Shown one piece after another: positions 9,254-17,096 of a DNA stretch of 35,506 nucleotides. Each line of letters begins with the position of its first letter. Position 1 is the stretch's first letter. Position numbers and translations under genes: made by a program. Below the pieces are notes generated by a model. That model worked only from the letters and a program-made list of their open reading frames with translations. It made no database searches and had not been told where the DNA came from. This DNA comes from Burkholderiales bacterium (GTDB lineage: Bacteria > Pseudomonadota > Gammaproteobacteria > Burkholderiales > Eutrophovitaceae). Where the stretch lies: NCBI GenBank assembly GCA_035560005.1, contig DATMAN010000011.1, positions 1-35,506 on the forward strand, read 5' to 3'.

Positions 9254-10156
9254 GTGAAACTCGGCCTCAGGATCGAAGTCAGCACTGCCCGGGCGCTCAA
9301 GCGCGGGGTCCCGCGCCTCATGGAAATGCTCAAGGCGTTCGGAGCGGATGCCACCTTCCTGTTCGCACTCGGCCCGGATCGCTCCGGATGGCAGGCGCTG
9401 CGCATGCTGGGCACGCGCATCGACGGCCGCTGGCGGCCGTTCGCCGCAGTGCGTCGCTATGGGCTCGGCACACTGCTCAGCGGGCCCCTTCTGCCTCCGA
9501 TCGATCTTTCCGGAGAGCGCGCGCAGGGCATGCGCACGGTGCGCGACGCGGGCTTCGAAGTCGGCGTCCTGGCGCACGACCATGTGGCCTGGCGCAGGCG
9601 CGCCGCACGGGCCGATGCGCGCTGGACTCAGCGGCAACTGGAGCGGGCGCGCGAACGGTTCGAATCGGTGTTCGGGGAGCCACCCAGAGTCGTCGGGGCG
9701 GCCGGCTGGCAGGTCAACCGGCATTGGCTGCGGCTCACGCAGCGCCTGGGGTTCGACTTCGCGTCCGACACCCGAGGTCGCGGTCCGTTCGTGCCGGTGT
9801 GGCAGGCGGAGATCGTCGCCTGCCCGCAGATTCCGGTCACGCTGCCGACGCTGGAAGAACTCAACGCGCAAATGCCGCTGGCGGATGCGGTCGAGCGCCT
9901 GGCCGCGCTGACCGAGCGCCCGCCGCCCACCGGTCACGTCTACGCGGCCCGCGCCGATCTGGAGGGCATTTCGCTGGCGCCGGCCTTCGAGGAGCTGCTG
10001 CGGAAATGGCGAGGACAGGGCTACGAGGTCGGCTCGCTGCGCCGCTATGTGGAAGGACTCCCGGCCGGAGACCTGCCGCGCCATGTCGTCGGGCGCGAGG
10101 AAGTGGCGCCGCGCTTCGGTCCGGTGGCGGTGCAAAGTGTCGAATTTCTGGCCTGA
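9254..10156 (+). CDS. ArnD-like polysaccharide deacetylase family protein with degenerate catalytic motifs
   Basis: A 300-residue NodB-fold protein that matches the ArnD group along its length: GLRIEVST, GVPRLMEMLKAFGADATFLF, YGL, VFGEPP, GAAGWQ, SDTRG, CPQIPVTLPT and a C-terminal FLA. GTG at 9254 has GGAG seven bases upstream. As I recall the family, motif 1 is normally IDVDT (catalytic base and metal Asp), motif 2 is a His-x3-His around the TWDH/AWDH region, and the late motif is HAE. Here they read IEVST, LAHDH and ARAD. The likely acid/base and metal residues are therefore missing and the protein may be catalytically dead or altered. No other arn genes are present. It precedes bcp and phoH. 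Confidence 0.8.
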   Translation: MKLGLRIEVSTARALKRGVPRLMEMLKAFGADATFLFALGPDRSGWQALRMLGTRIDGRWRPFAAVRRYGLGTLLSGPLLPPIDLSGERAQGMRTVRDAGFEVGVLAHDHVAWRRRAARADARWTQRQLERARERFESVFGEPPRVVGAAGWQVNRHWLRLTQRLGFDFASDTRGRGPFVPVWQAEIVACPQIPVTLPTLEELNAQMPLADAVERLAALTERPPPTGHVYAARADLEGISLAPAFEELLRKWRGQGYEVGSLRRYVEGLPAGDLPRHVVGREEVAPRFGPVAVQSVEFLA

Positions 10157-10231
10157 GGCCGCGTCGCGCGGCGTGGATCCGCGCGGGCGCTTGCGTGCGC
10201 TTCGCCTTTGTGCTCACAATGCGGGCGGAAG

Positions 10232-10699
10232 ATGGAACCGTCGCTCGTCAACCTGAAGGTCCCGGATTTCGAGCTTCCCGCCACGGGAAACAGGACGTTC
10301 CGCCTCGCGGCCGAGCGCGGCAAGCCGCTCGTGCTCTACTTCTATCCCAAGGACGACACGCCGGGCTGCACCAGCGAGGGCCAGCAGTTCCGCGACCTCT
10401 ACCCCGAATTCCAGAAGCTGCGATGCGCGGTCTACGGCGTTTCGCGCGACGACATGCGCTCCCATGAACGCTTCAAGGCCAAGATGAGCTTTCCCTTCGA
10501 CCTGCTGTCGGACGAGCAGGAGAAGGCCTGCCAGATGTTCGGCGTCATCAAGATGAAGAACATGTATGGCAAGAAGGTACGCGGGATCGAGCGCAGCACC
10601 TTCGTCATCGACGCCGACGGCGTAGTACGCAAGGAATGGCGCGGCGTGAAAGTGCCCGGCCACGCCCAGGAGGTACTGGAATTCGTCAGGTCCCTTTGA
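10232..10699 (+). CDS. bcp: Thioredoxin-dependent peroxiredoxin, Bcp/PrxQ family
   Basis: A 155-residue cytosolic peroxidase with the AhpC/TSA fold. The peroxidatic Cys46 lies in YPKDDTPGCTSEG. The resolving Cys found five residues later in E. coli Bcp is absent here (GQQF follows). Other cysteines are in KLRCAVYG and KACQMFG, so it may act as a one-Cys or atypical two-Cys enzyme. ATG at 10232 has GGAAG just upstream; a TTG at 10208 in frame is less likely. It lies between the ArnD-like gene and phoH, all on one strand. Confidence 0.93.
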   Translation: MEPSLVNLKVPDFELPATGNRTFRLAAERGKPLVLYFYPKDDTPGCTSEGQQFRDLYPEFQKLRCAVYGVSRDDMRSHERFKAKMSFPFDLLSDEQEKACQMFGVIKMKNMYGKKVRGIERSTFVIDADGVVRKEWRGVKVPGHAQEVLEFVRSL

Positions 10700-10802
10700 T
10701 CCACACTTGCAGCAAGAAGTCCGGATGAGCCCGCGGAGCAGGCCGGTCTTCGAACTTCCTCGCATTTTCCACTTGCCGCCCTTCGGCCGGAGCGTATAGC
10801 AG

Positions 10803-12227
10803 ATGATCCAGCGCAAACCGGTATCCGTCGTCACCAAGCTGTCGCCCCGCCCCAAGCTGTTCGTGCTCGACACCAACGTGCTGATGCACGACCCCACGAG
10901 CCTGTTCAGGTTCGAGGAGCACGATATCTACATCCCGATGGCGACGCTGGAGGAACTGGACGCGAACAAGAAGGGAATGTCGGAAGTCTCGCGCAACGCC
11001 CGCCAGGCGAGCCGCTTCCTCGACTCGATCGTGAGCACCGCGCGCGAACATATCTCCGAGGGGATTCCGCTGGCCAATGCCGGGCCGAAGGAAGCCGGCG
11101 GACGGCTGTTCCTGCAGACCGAGGCAATCGACGGCGATCTGCCGGCCACGCTGGCTTCGGGCAAGGCCGACAACCAGATCATCGGCGTGGTCAAGCATCT
11201 GCAGGAAACCCAGCAGAAGCGCGATGTCATCCTGGTCAGCAAGGACATCAACATGCGCATCAAGGCGCGTGCGCTGGGGCTCGCGGCGGAGGATTACTAC
11301 AACGACAAGGTACTGGAAGACACCGACCTGCTCTATACCGGCGTGCGCCAGCTACCGGAAGATTTCTGGGAGAAACACGGCAAGGAGATGGAATCCTGGC
11401 AGCAGGCGGGACGGACGTTCTATCGGGTGCGCGGCCCGCTTTGCACGAGCCTCCTGGTCAACGAGTTCGTCTACCAGGAGAGCGACAAACCGTTCTACGC
11501 GCAAGTCAGGGAAGTGACCGGGAAGACCGCGATCCTGGCCACCATCCGCGATTACAGTCACCATAAGAACAGCGTCTGGGGTATCGTCGCGCGCAACCGC
11601 GAGCAGAATTTCGCGCTCAATCTGCTGATGAACCCCGAGGTGGATTTCGTGACCTTGCTCGGCCAGGCGGGCACCGGCAAGACGCTGCTGACGCTCGCCG
11701 CCGGGCTGACCCAGACCCTGGAGGACAAGATCTACTCCGAGATCATCATGACGCGGGTGACGGTGCCGGTGGGCGAAGACATCGGATTTTTGCCGGGCAC
11801 CGAGGAGGAGAAGATGACGCCGTGGATGGGCGCGCTGGAAGACAATCTCGACGTGCTCAACAAGACCGACGACGAAGCCGGCGAATGGGGCCGTGCCGCC
11901 ACCCGCGATCTGATCCGCTCGCGCATCAAGGTCAAGTCGCTCAACTTCATGCGCGGGCGCACCTTCATCCAGAAATTCCTGATCATCGACGAGGCGCAGA
12001 ACCTGACGCCCAAGCAGATGAAAACCCTCATCACCCGCGCCGGGCCCGGAACGAAAGTGGTCTGCCTGGGCAACATCTCCCAGATCGACACACCTTACCT
12101 GACCGAAGGCAGCTCCGGGCTCACCTATGTAGTGGACCGCTTCAAAGGCTGGAGTCATTCCGGTCACGTGACGCTGCTGCGCGGGGAGCGCTCGCGGCTC
12201 GCCGATCACGCGGCTGAAGTGCTGTAG
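10803..12227 (+). CDS. PIN domain plus PhoH-type ATPase
   Basis: A 474-residue fusion of an N-terminal PIN nuclease domain (about 18-160) and a C-terminal PhoH ATPase (about 250-470). PIN acidic residues are visible: Asp23 in FVLDTNVLMHD, Glu51 in LEELDANKKG, and Asp148 in VSKDINMR. The ATPase carries Walker A GQAGTGKT (287-294) and Walker B FLIIDEAQNLTPKQMK. This is the PhoH2/YlaK architecture; such proteins are described as RNA helicase-nucleases. The ATG at 10803 begins just before the PIN domain. It follows bcp by 103 bases, in which I see no gene. Confidence 0.93.
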   Translation: MIQRKPVSVVTKLSPRPKLFVLDTNVLMHDPTSLFRFEEHDIYIPMATLEELDANKKGMSEVSRNARQASRFLDSIVSTAREHISEGIPLANAGPKEAGGRLFLQTEAIDGDLPATLASGKADNQIIGVVKHLQETQQKRDVILVSKDINMRIKARALGLAAEDYYNDKVLEDTDLLYTGVRQLPEDFWEKHGKEMESWQQAGRTFYRVRGPLCTSLLVNEFVYQESDKPFYAQVREVTGKTAILATIRDYSHHKNSVWGIVARNREQNFALNLLMNPEVDFVTLLGQAGTGKTLLTLAAGLTQTLEDKIYSEIIMTRVTVPVGEDIGFLPGTEEEKMTPWMGALEDNLDVLNKTDDEAGEWGRAATRDLIRSRIKVKSLNFMRGRTFIQKFLIIDEAQNLTPKQMKTLITRAGPGTKVVCLGNISQIDTPYLTEGSSGLTYVVDRFKGWSHSGHVTLLRGERSRLADHAAEVL

Positions 12228-12379
12228 AGGCGAAGCCTGAGCGGGTGAGGGGAACCCGGCAACGGGCGAGCCCATTGCACGCGCCACCTCGAATTTCGCT
12301 CCGACTCTTCTGGTTTCCTCCGACCTTGCATACTTATTTCCTCTCGCTTCGCCTCCGCAAGGGTTGCGCCCTGCATTAA

Positions 12380-12422
12380 CAAGGGGTTACACTCGCCACA
12401 ATTTATGGTGAGCAACCCCTTG
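12380..12422. other. Long stem-loop upstream of the FimV-like gene
   Basis: CAAGGGGTT (12380-12388) pairs with AACCCCTTG (12414-12422). Inside it, CTCGCCA (12392-12398) pairs with TGGTGAG (12406-12412) through one G-U pair, leaving a 7-base loop and a small internal bulge. That is 16 base pairs in a 43-base element. It lies about 150 bases after phoH and 80 bases before the FimV-like frame, in a gap (12228-12504) with no other gene and less GC than its surroundings. No T-run follows, so it is not a simple terminator. Confidence 0.6.
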
Positions 12423-12504
12423 GGGAACCACAATACCTAGTAGAGCAGTCCCCTCGCCTTCGGTCTCCGCGACAGCGCGCCTGGCAAGCCTGGGCCTGGG
12501 AGGG

Positions 12505-13779
12505 TTGCTCTCTCTGTATTGTTTCGCCGTCCCGCTCGACATCGAGCGCCTCGAGGTCGCATCGTTTCGCGGCGAGGCGCGCGCGCGCGATGCGGCGTCC
12601 GGGCGCCCAGTTGCCCCCACCGCGGCGTCGCCAGAAAAAAAAGTGGTGCGCCTGACGCTGCTGCACGACGAGACGGTCACGAGCATCGCGCGCGCATTGC
12701 ATCCTCGCGATCCGGTCGCCAGACGCGCGCTGGAACAAGCCATCATCGCCGCGAACCCGCAGCTTTTTCCCGAGGGCAAGGCCTTGCCTCTGGCGGCGGG
12801 CACCCGTTTGTTCTTGCCCGAGCTGCCCAGAGGCGAGGTCCAGCCCCGCGCGGCACGTCCTGAGCACAGAGCGCAGCCCAGGCCGGTGCCGGCGCGGCCA
12901 CCCGGTCCGCGCGCAGCAGAACCGGAAGTGTTTTCGCGGGAGCGGCTGGCAGCGCTGGAGCAGAAGATCGCCCAACTGCGCGACGCGCAAATCGCGATCG
13001 ACAGGCAGCTCGCAAGTCTGGAGCAGGCGGTGGAAGGGCTGCGCCGCTCGCTGGTCATGCTGCTCGACGCCGTCCCGCTCAGTGTCCCGCCGGCACCGCC
13101 CGTCGCACCGCTTCCGCCGACACCTGCACCCGAGCGGGGAATGCCCTGGATCCTGTGGGCCGGCGCCGCAACCGGTGCGCTGCTGCTCGCGATCGCGGCT
13201 TTCTTCTTCGGGCGGCGCACGCAGACCAAAGCCGTGCTGGCCGAGCATGAAGCTCGCATCGATGCGCTGCTGCACGAAGCCAGACAGGCCGCCGGACCGC
13301 TGCTCGATATCCGGGCGCGATCCGCTCCACCACGACCGCCGACAAGCCCTGCCCCGGCTCCGGTGCCACCCCGACCGCAGCAACCGGAACGGCCCCCGTC
13401 AGAACCGCGCCTGGAGGAAGAGTTGGCGCCGCCCGTGTTTCCCGATATCCCGCTGGAGCCGCCGCCTCCGGGCGCACCCGCCGCCGGCGAGCCCTCGCCG
13501 CCCGAGCCGCCGAGAGCGGAGCAGCCGGGGCTCGAACTGCGGCAGGAAATGGATCTGGCGCTCGACAGCGCCCGCTCCATGTTCACCGACGTCGATCGTT
13601 TCATCGCGCTGGGGCGTATTCAGAACGCCATCAGCCTGCTCGAGTTCCAGATCCACCGCGACCCGAACGACCGCGACTCGTGGGTGAAGCTGATGGCGGT
13701 CTATCGCCAGGAAGGGATGGAGTCGGAGTTCCAGCGCACCTACGCCGAGTTCAGGCGCAGGTTCCCCGACGAAGTCTAA
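12505..13779 (+). CDS. FimV-like peptidoglycan-binding/TPR membrane protein
   Basis: About 424 residues. The N-terminus looks like a weak signal sequence. A LysM/FimV-type region follows (about 47-112: RLTLLHDETVTSIARAL to RLFLPELP), then a Pro/Ala linker and a coiled coil (about 140-190, ALEQKIAQLRDAQIAIDRQL). A single membrane helix (about 214-232, LWAGAATGALLLAIAAFFF) leads to a long Pro-rich stretch and a C-terminal TPR-like unit (FIALGRIQNAISLLEF). This order matches FimV/HubP-type polar organisers. The start is unclear: no ATG occurs in frame from the stop at 12409, and a GGAGGG lies directly against the TTG at 12505. The true start could be TTG, a nearby CTG or further up to about 12433. 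Confidence 0.75.
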   Translation: MLSLYCFAVPLDIERLEVASFRGEARARDAASGRPVAPTAASPEKKVVRLTLLHDETVTSIARALHPRDPVARRALEQAIIAANPQLFPEGKALPLAAGTRLFLPELPRGEVQPRAARPEHRAQPRPVPARPPGPRAAEPEVFSRERLAALEQKIAQLRDAQIAIDRQLASLEQAVEGLRRSLVMLLDAVPLSVPPAPPVAPLPPTPAPERGMPWILWAGAATGALLLAIAAFFFGRRTQTKAVLAEHEARIDALLHEARQAAGPLLDIRARSAPPRPPTSPAPAPVPPRPQQPERPPSEPRLEEELAPPVFPDIPLEPPPPGAPAAGEPSPPEPPRAEQPGLELRQEMDLALDSARSMFTDVDRFIALGRIQNAISLLEFQIHRDPNDRDSWVKLMAVYRQEGMESEFQRTYAEFRRRFPDEV

Positions 13780-13948
13780 GAAGCCCCGTTCACCTCCAGG
13801 CCAGCGAGACGCCGGGGAACGACTCGATCGCTTCGGAAACGCCCACCTGACCGCGCCGGGAAGATCGATGTCTCGCCCCGTGCGCAAAGCCGGATGGAAA
13901 CGGAACCGCTGATTGTCGGGGTGCCCTGGTGTCCTGGCGGTCGGTGGC

Positions 13949-15337
13949 TCAGTAGCGGGTCGGGTCGGCGAAGTTGGCGAAGCGGGTGTACTCGCCCTGG
14001 AAAGTCAGCATCACGGTACCGATGGGCCCGTTGCGCTGCTTGCCGATGATGACCTCGGCGCGCCCGCGGTCGGGCGAGTCCGGGTTGTAGACTTCGTCGC
14101 GGTAGATGAAGAAGATCAGGTCCGCGTCCTGCTCGATCGCGCCCGATTCGCGCAGATCGGACATCACGGGCCGCTTGTTCGGTCGCTGTTCGAGCGAGCG
14201 GTTCAGTTGCGACAGCGCGATTACCGGCACGTTGAGTTCCTTGGCGAGCGCCTTCAGCGAACGCGAGATCTCGGAGATTTCGGTGGCGCGGTTTTCTCCC
14301 TGCGTGGTCGCCGACATCAATTGCAGATAGTCCACCACGATCAGGCCCAGCTTCCCGTACTGGCGGTGTAGCCGCCGGGCACGGGCGCGCAGCTCGAGCG
14401 CATTGAGCGCCGCGGTCTCGTCGATGTGCATCGGCGCGTCGTTGAGCTTGCCCACGGCATCGGTCAGGCGACGCCAGTCTTCGTCGGCCAGCCGCCCGGT
14501 GCGCAGTTTGTGCTGATCCAGCCGGCCCACCGAGCCGAGCATGCGCATCACCAGCTGCGAAGCCGACATTTCCATCGAGAACACGCCCACCGGCAGACCG
14601 GCATCCAGCGCGACGTGCTCGGCGATGTTCAGCGCCAGCGAGGTCTTGCCCATGCTCGGCCGTCCGGCGATGATGATCAGTTCTCCCGGCTGCAGGCCCG
14701 AGGTCATGCGGTCCAGGTCGGTGAACCCGGTCGGCACGCCGGTGACGTCCGACGGATTGTCCCGGTTGTAGAGCAGATCGATGCGTTCGACCGCCTGGGT
14801 GAGCAGCGGCTGCATGTCCAGGAAACCCTGCCGGCCGCGCGCGCCCTCCTCGGAAATGGCGAAGATCCTGGACTCGGCCTCGTCGAGCAGTTGCGCCGCC
14901 TCGCGCCCCATGGGGTTGTACGCCGCGTCCGCGATTTCGTTGGCGGTCTCCGCCAGCTTGCGCATGATCGCGCGCTCGCGGACGATCTCCGCGTAGCGGC
15001 GGATATTGGCGCTGGAAGGCGTGTTCTGCGCCAGTGCGCCCAGGTAGGCGAGGCCGCCGCATCCCTCGAGTTCGCGGGTGCTCTCCAGGCTTTCCGCTAC
15101 GGTAATGACGTCGGCGGGACGCGAAGCCTCGATGAGCTTCGAGATGTGACGATAGATGAGCCGGTGGTCGGCCCGGTAGAAATCCGATTCGCCGATAAAG
15201 TCGGCGATCTTGTCCCATGCGGCGTTGTCGAGGAGAAGGCCGCCCAGCACCGACTGTTCCGCCTCCACCGAGTGCGGCGGAAGCTTGATCAGCTCGACCT
15301 GCGCATCCTGTACGCGCTGGACTGCCGACTGGGCCAT
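13949..15337 (-). CDS. dnaB: Replicative DNA helicase DnaB
   Basis: A 462-residue hexameric 5'-3' helicase. The N-terminal domain (about 20-120) begins PPHSVEAEQSVLGGLLLDN. The RecA-like C-terminal domain has Walker A GRPSMGKT, Walker B LIVVDYLQLM, the ALSQLNRSLEQR loop and DLRESGAIEQDAD. The ATG at 15337 is chosen over an upstream in-frame start because GGGAGGACA precedes it and the product then begins MAQSAVQRVQD. It lies downstream of rplI on the same strand but has its own gap and candidate promoter. The gene converges on the FimV-like gene; the 169 bases between them hold nothing I can identify. Confidence 0.97.
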   Translation of the reverse strand: MAQSAVQRVQDAQVELIKLPPHSVEAEQSVLGGLLLDNAAWDKIADFIGESDFYRADHRLIYRHISKLIEASRPADVITVAESLESTRELEGCGGLAYLGALAQNTPSSANIRRYAEIVRERAIMRKLAETANEIADAAYNPMGREAAQLLDEAESRIFAISEEGARGRQGFLDMQPLLTQAVERIDLLYNRDNPSDVTGVPTGFTDLDRMTSGLQPGELIIIAGRPSMGKTSLALNIAEHVALDAGLPVGVFSMEMSASQLVMRMLGSVGRLDQHKLRTGRLADEDWRRLTDAVGKLNDAPMHIDETAALNALELRARARRLHRQYGKLGLIVVDYLQLMSATTQGENRATEISEISRSLKALAKELNVPVIALSQLNRSLEQRPNKRPVMSDLRESGAIEQDADLIFFIYRDEVYNPDSPDRGRAEVIIGKQRNGPIGTVMLTFQGEYTRFANFADPTRY

Positions 15338-15391
15338 TGTCCTCCCGATGTTGTGAACTGCCTGCACGGCGCGCGACAAATTGCGCGTAAG

Positions 15392-15420
15392 TTTATTGGA
15401 AACACGCGACCGTGCGCCAA
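15392..15420 (-). promoter_or_regulatory. Candidate dnaB promoter
   Basis: On the minus strand TTGGCG (15415-15420) and AATAAA (15392-15397) are separated by 17 bases, each four of six to the sigma70 consensus. They lie 55-83 bases before the dnaB ATG in an AT-richer patch after the rplI terminator. Confidence 0.4.
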
Positions 15421-15457
15421 GAAATTTTTTGCACTTTCAACTTCGCGCAAGAACGCC

Positions 15458-15497
15458 TTGAGGAAGAAAAGAAAGGGCCGCGCGCTGCGCGGCCCTT
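15458..15497 (-). terminator. Rho-independent terminator of the rpsF-rplI operon
   Basis: An 11-bp perfect stem, AAGGGCCGCGC (15473-15483) against GCGCGGCCCTT (15487-15497), has a 3-base loop. On the minus strand it is followed by a T-rich run (TTTCTTTTCTT). It lies 46 bases after the rplI stop, so it should end the ribosomal protein transcript before dnaB. Confidence 0.85.
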
Positions 15498-15543
15498 GCA
15501 ATTCAAAAACGCGTGTCGCTGCGCGACGACAGTGCGTCGCGGC

Positions 15544-15993
15544 TTACTGTTCTCCGAGCACGGAGACCGTGATCCTGGCGGTCACATCGGGATGAAGATC
15601 GATGACGATCGAATGGTCGCCGACCTGTTTCAGCGGACCGTTCGGCAGCCGAATCATCGACTTGGAGACTTCGTGCCCGAGTGCCTTGAGCGCCGCCGCG
15701 ATGTCGTAGTTCGTTACAGAGCCGAACAGCCGGCCGTCGACGCCGGCCTTCTGCGCAATCTGGACCGTCAGGCCTTCGATGCGCGCGGCACGCTCCGTCG
15801 CTTCAGTCAGGGACTTGGCTTGTTCGGCTTCCAGCTCCGCGCGTCGCCGCTCGAATGCGGCGATGTTCTCGGGCGTGGCGCGCTTCGCCTTGCCCTGCGG
15901 GATCAGGTAGTTGCGCGCGAACCCCTCCTTCACCTTGACGACGTCGCCCAGCTTGCCGAGGTTGTGGATCTTCTCGAGCAGAATCACTTGCAT
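15544..15993 (-). CDS. rplI: 50S ribosomal protein bL9
   Basis: 149 residues. The N-terminal RNA-binding domain begins [17 protein letters not shown], with the [15 protein letters not shown] motif. A long connecting helix (about 45-75) and the C-terminal domain with [14 protein letters not shown] follow. Length and sequence are typical. It is the last gene of the rpsF-priB-rpsR-rplI operon, nine bases after rpsR, and is followed by a strong terminator. Confidence 0.98.
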   Translation of the reverse strand: MQVILLEKIHNLGKLGDVVKVKEGFARNYLIPQGKAKRATPENIAAFERRRAELEAEQAKSLTEATERAARIEGLTVQIAQKAGVDGRLFGSVTNYDIAAALKALGHEVSKSMIRLPNGPLKQVGDHSIVIDLHPDVTARITVSVLGEQ

Positions 15994-16002
15994 GGTCGCA
16001 CC

Positions 16003-16287
16003 TCAATGCAGATCGGTGTACGGCAGCAGCGCGAGGAAGCGGGCCCGTTTTACCGCCACGGAAAGCTGCCGCTGGTAGCGCGCCTTGGTGCCCGTGATGC
16101 GCGCCGGAATGATCTTGCCGTTCTCGTTGATGAAATCCTTCAGCAGCTCGACGTCCTTGTAGTCGACCCACTCGATCTTCTCCGCGGTGAAGCGGCAGAA
16201 CTTGCGGCGCTTGAACAGCGGGCGCGAGCCGGCTGCGCGCTTGTCGCGCTTGTCACGCTTGTCTCTGGACCTGCCTGGACCTGGCAT
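16003..16287 (-). CDS. rpsR: 30S ribosomal protein bS18
   Basis: 94 residues. A basic N-terminal extension with repeated DKR units leads to the conserved core [19 protein letters not shown], then SGK-like [20 protein letters not shown] and the end LLPYTDLH. bS18 pairs with bS6 on the 30S platform, and the pair can also bind its own mRNA leader. It sits 10 bases after priB and 9 before rplI. Confidence 0.98.
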   Translation of the reverse strand: MPGPGRSRDKRDKRDKRAAGSRPLFKRRKFCRFTAEKIEWVDYKDVELLKDFINENGKIIPARITGTKARYQRQLSVAVKRARFLALLPYTDLH

Positions 16288-16297
16288 TTTCGTTTCC

Positions 16298-16591
16298 TCA
16301 CTCGATGTCGAATTCGTTCACATGCAGCACCAGCCGGGTGCTCGACTTGCTGCGGGGGGCGAGAAATCCTCCGAGCCTCAGATTCGCGCCCGGCGCGGCG
16401 GTCATCCGTTCGGCTTCCTTGCCGATGATCACGCAGTCGAGCTCGAACGCCGTCTTGCGCGCGACGCCCGCCTCGGGCTGCTCGGACTCGTGTGCCACGC
16501 GGAAGGACACCACCGGAACGCCGGCCGGAGTGCGCCGAAGCGCGTCCCGTGCAATCAGCTTCGCATGCAGGACGAGCCGGTTGTCGGCCAC
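16298..16591 (-). CDS. priB: Primosomal replication protein N, PriB
   Basis: A 97-residue single OB-fold protein ([69 protein letters not shown]). PriB is a single-stranded DNA-binding partner of PriA in replication restart. The frame opens further upstream within rpsF, but GTG at 16591 is the likely start. It is four bases past the rpsF stop, gives the usual short N-terminus and allows reinitiation. The rpsF-priB-rpsR order is the beta/gammaproteobacterial arrangement. Confidence 0.93.
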   Translation of the reverse strand: MADNRLVLHAKLIARDALRRTPAGVPVVSFRVAHESEQPEAGVARKTAFELDCVIIGKEAERMTAAPGANLRLGGFLAPRSKSSTRLVLHVNEFDIE

Positions 16592-16595
16592 CGCC

Positions 16596-16985
16596 TCAGG
16601 CGGGCGCCGGCTGGGCGGCCGCTTGCGCCGCGGCCTCGGCGGCCGCACCCACGATCTGCTTGGCCTTCTCTTCCTTCATCATTGGCGAAGGCTCGGTGTA
16701 GGCGCGCGGCATGCTCACCGCGAGATGGCGCAGCACGGCGTCGTTGAAGCGAAACGCGTGCTCCAGCTCCTCGAGCGTGCCTTTCTCGCACTCGATGTTC
16801 ATCAGCACGTAATGCGCCTTGTGGACCTTCTGGATCGGGTAGGCGAGTTGCCGGCGGCCCCAGTCCTCGAGGCGGTGGACGCGCCCCCCGCGGGCGGTCA
16901 CCATGCCGCGGTAGCGCTCGATCATCGCGGGCACCTGCTCGCTCTGATCGGGATGGACGATGAAAACGATCTCGTAATGCCGCAT
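16596..16985 (-). CDS. rpsF: 30S ribosomal protein bS6
   Basis: 129 residues starting [20 protein letters not shown], with the ferredoxin-like core ([26 protein letters not shown]) and an Ala-rich tail. The open frame extends 24 codons upstream, but the ATG at 16985 has AAGGAG seven bases before it and gives the family start. First gene of the operon with priB, rpsR and rplI, whose leader carries a candidate S6:S18 binding structure. Confidence 0.98.
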   Translation of the reverse strand: MRHYEIVFIVHPDQSEQVPAMIERYRGMVTARGGRVHRLEDWGRRQLAYPIQKVHKAHYVLMNIECEKGTLEELEHAFRFNDAVLRHLAVSMPRAYTEPSPMMKEEKAKQIVGAAAEAAAQAAAQPAPA

Positions 16986-17008
16986 CGAACACTCCTTGTG
17001 GGTTGATC

Positions 17009-17055
17009 GCCCGGCTGCGGGCGCAATAGCCTCCCGGTTGCGGTCCCGGTGAGGC
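17009..17055 (-). promoter_or_regulatory. Candidate S6:S18 autoregulatory leader of rpsF
   Basis: On the minus strand GCCTC (17051-17055) and CCGG (17046-17049) pair with CCGG (17034-17037) and GAGGC (17029-17033). A single A is bulged, and the 8-base loop (GACCGCAA) contains CCG. A second hairpin, GCCCG/CGGGC (17009-17022), follows before the ribosome site. S6:S18 complexes are known to bind rpsF leaders through a CCG-containing hairpin that mimics 16S rRNA. The match here is by eye. Confidence 0.45.
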
Positions 17056-17068
17056 AAGGAAGGCGCGG

Positions 17069-17096
17069 ATTATACCGATGCGCCGTGCGGATTCAA
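17069..17096 (-). promoter_or_regulatory. Promoter of the rpsF operon
   Basis: A perfect TATAAT -10 (17069-17074, minus strand) lies 16 bases after TTGAAT (17091-17096). The -10 overlaps the TAA stop of the PAP2 gene, so the ribosomal operon's promoter sits in the very end of the gene before it. The predicted start leaves a leader of about 75 bases. Confidence 0.7.
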
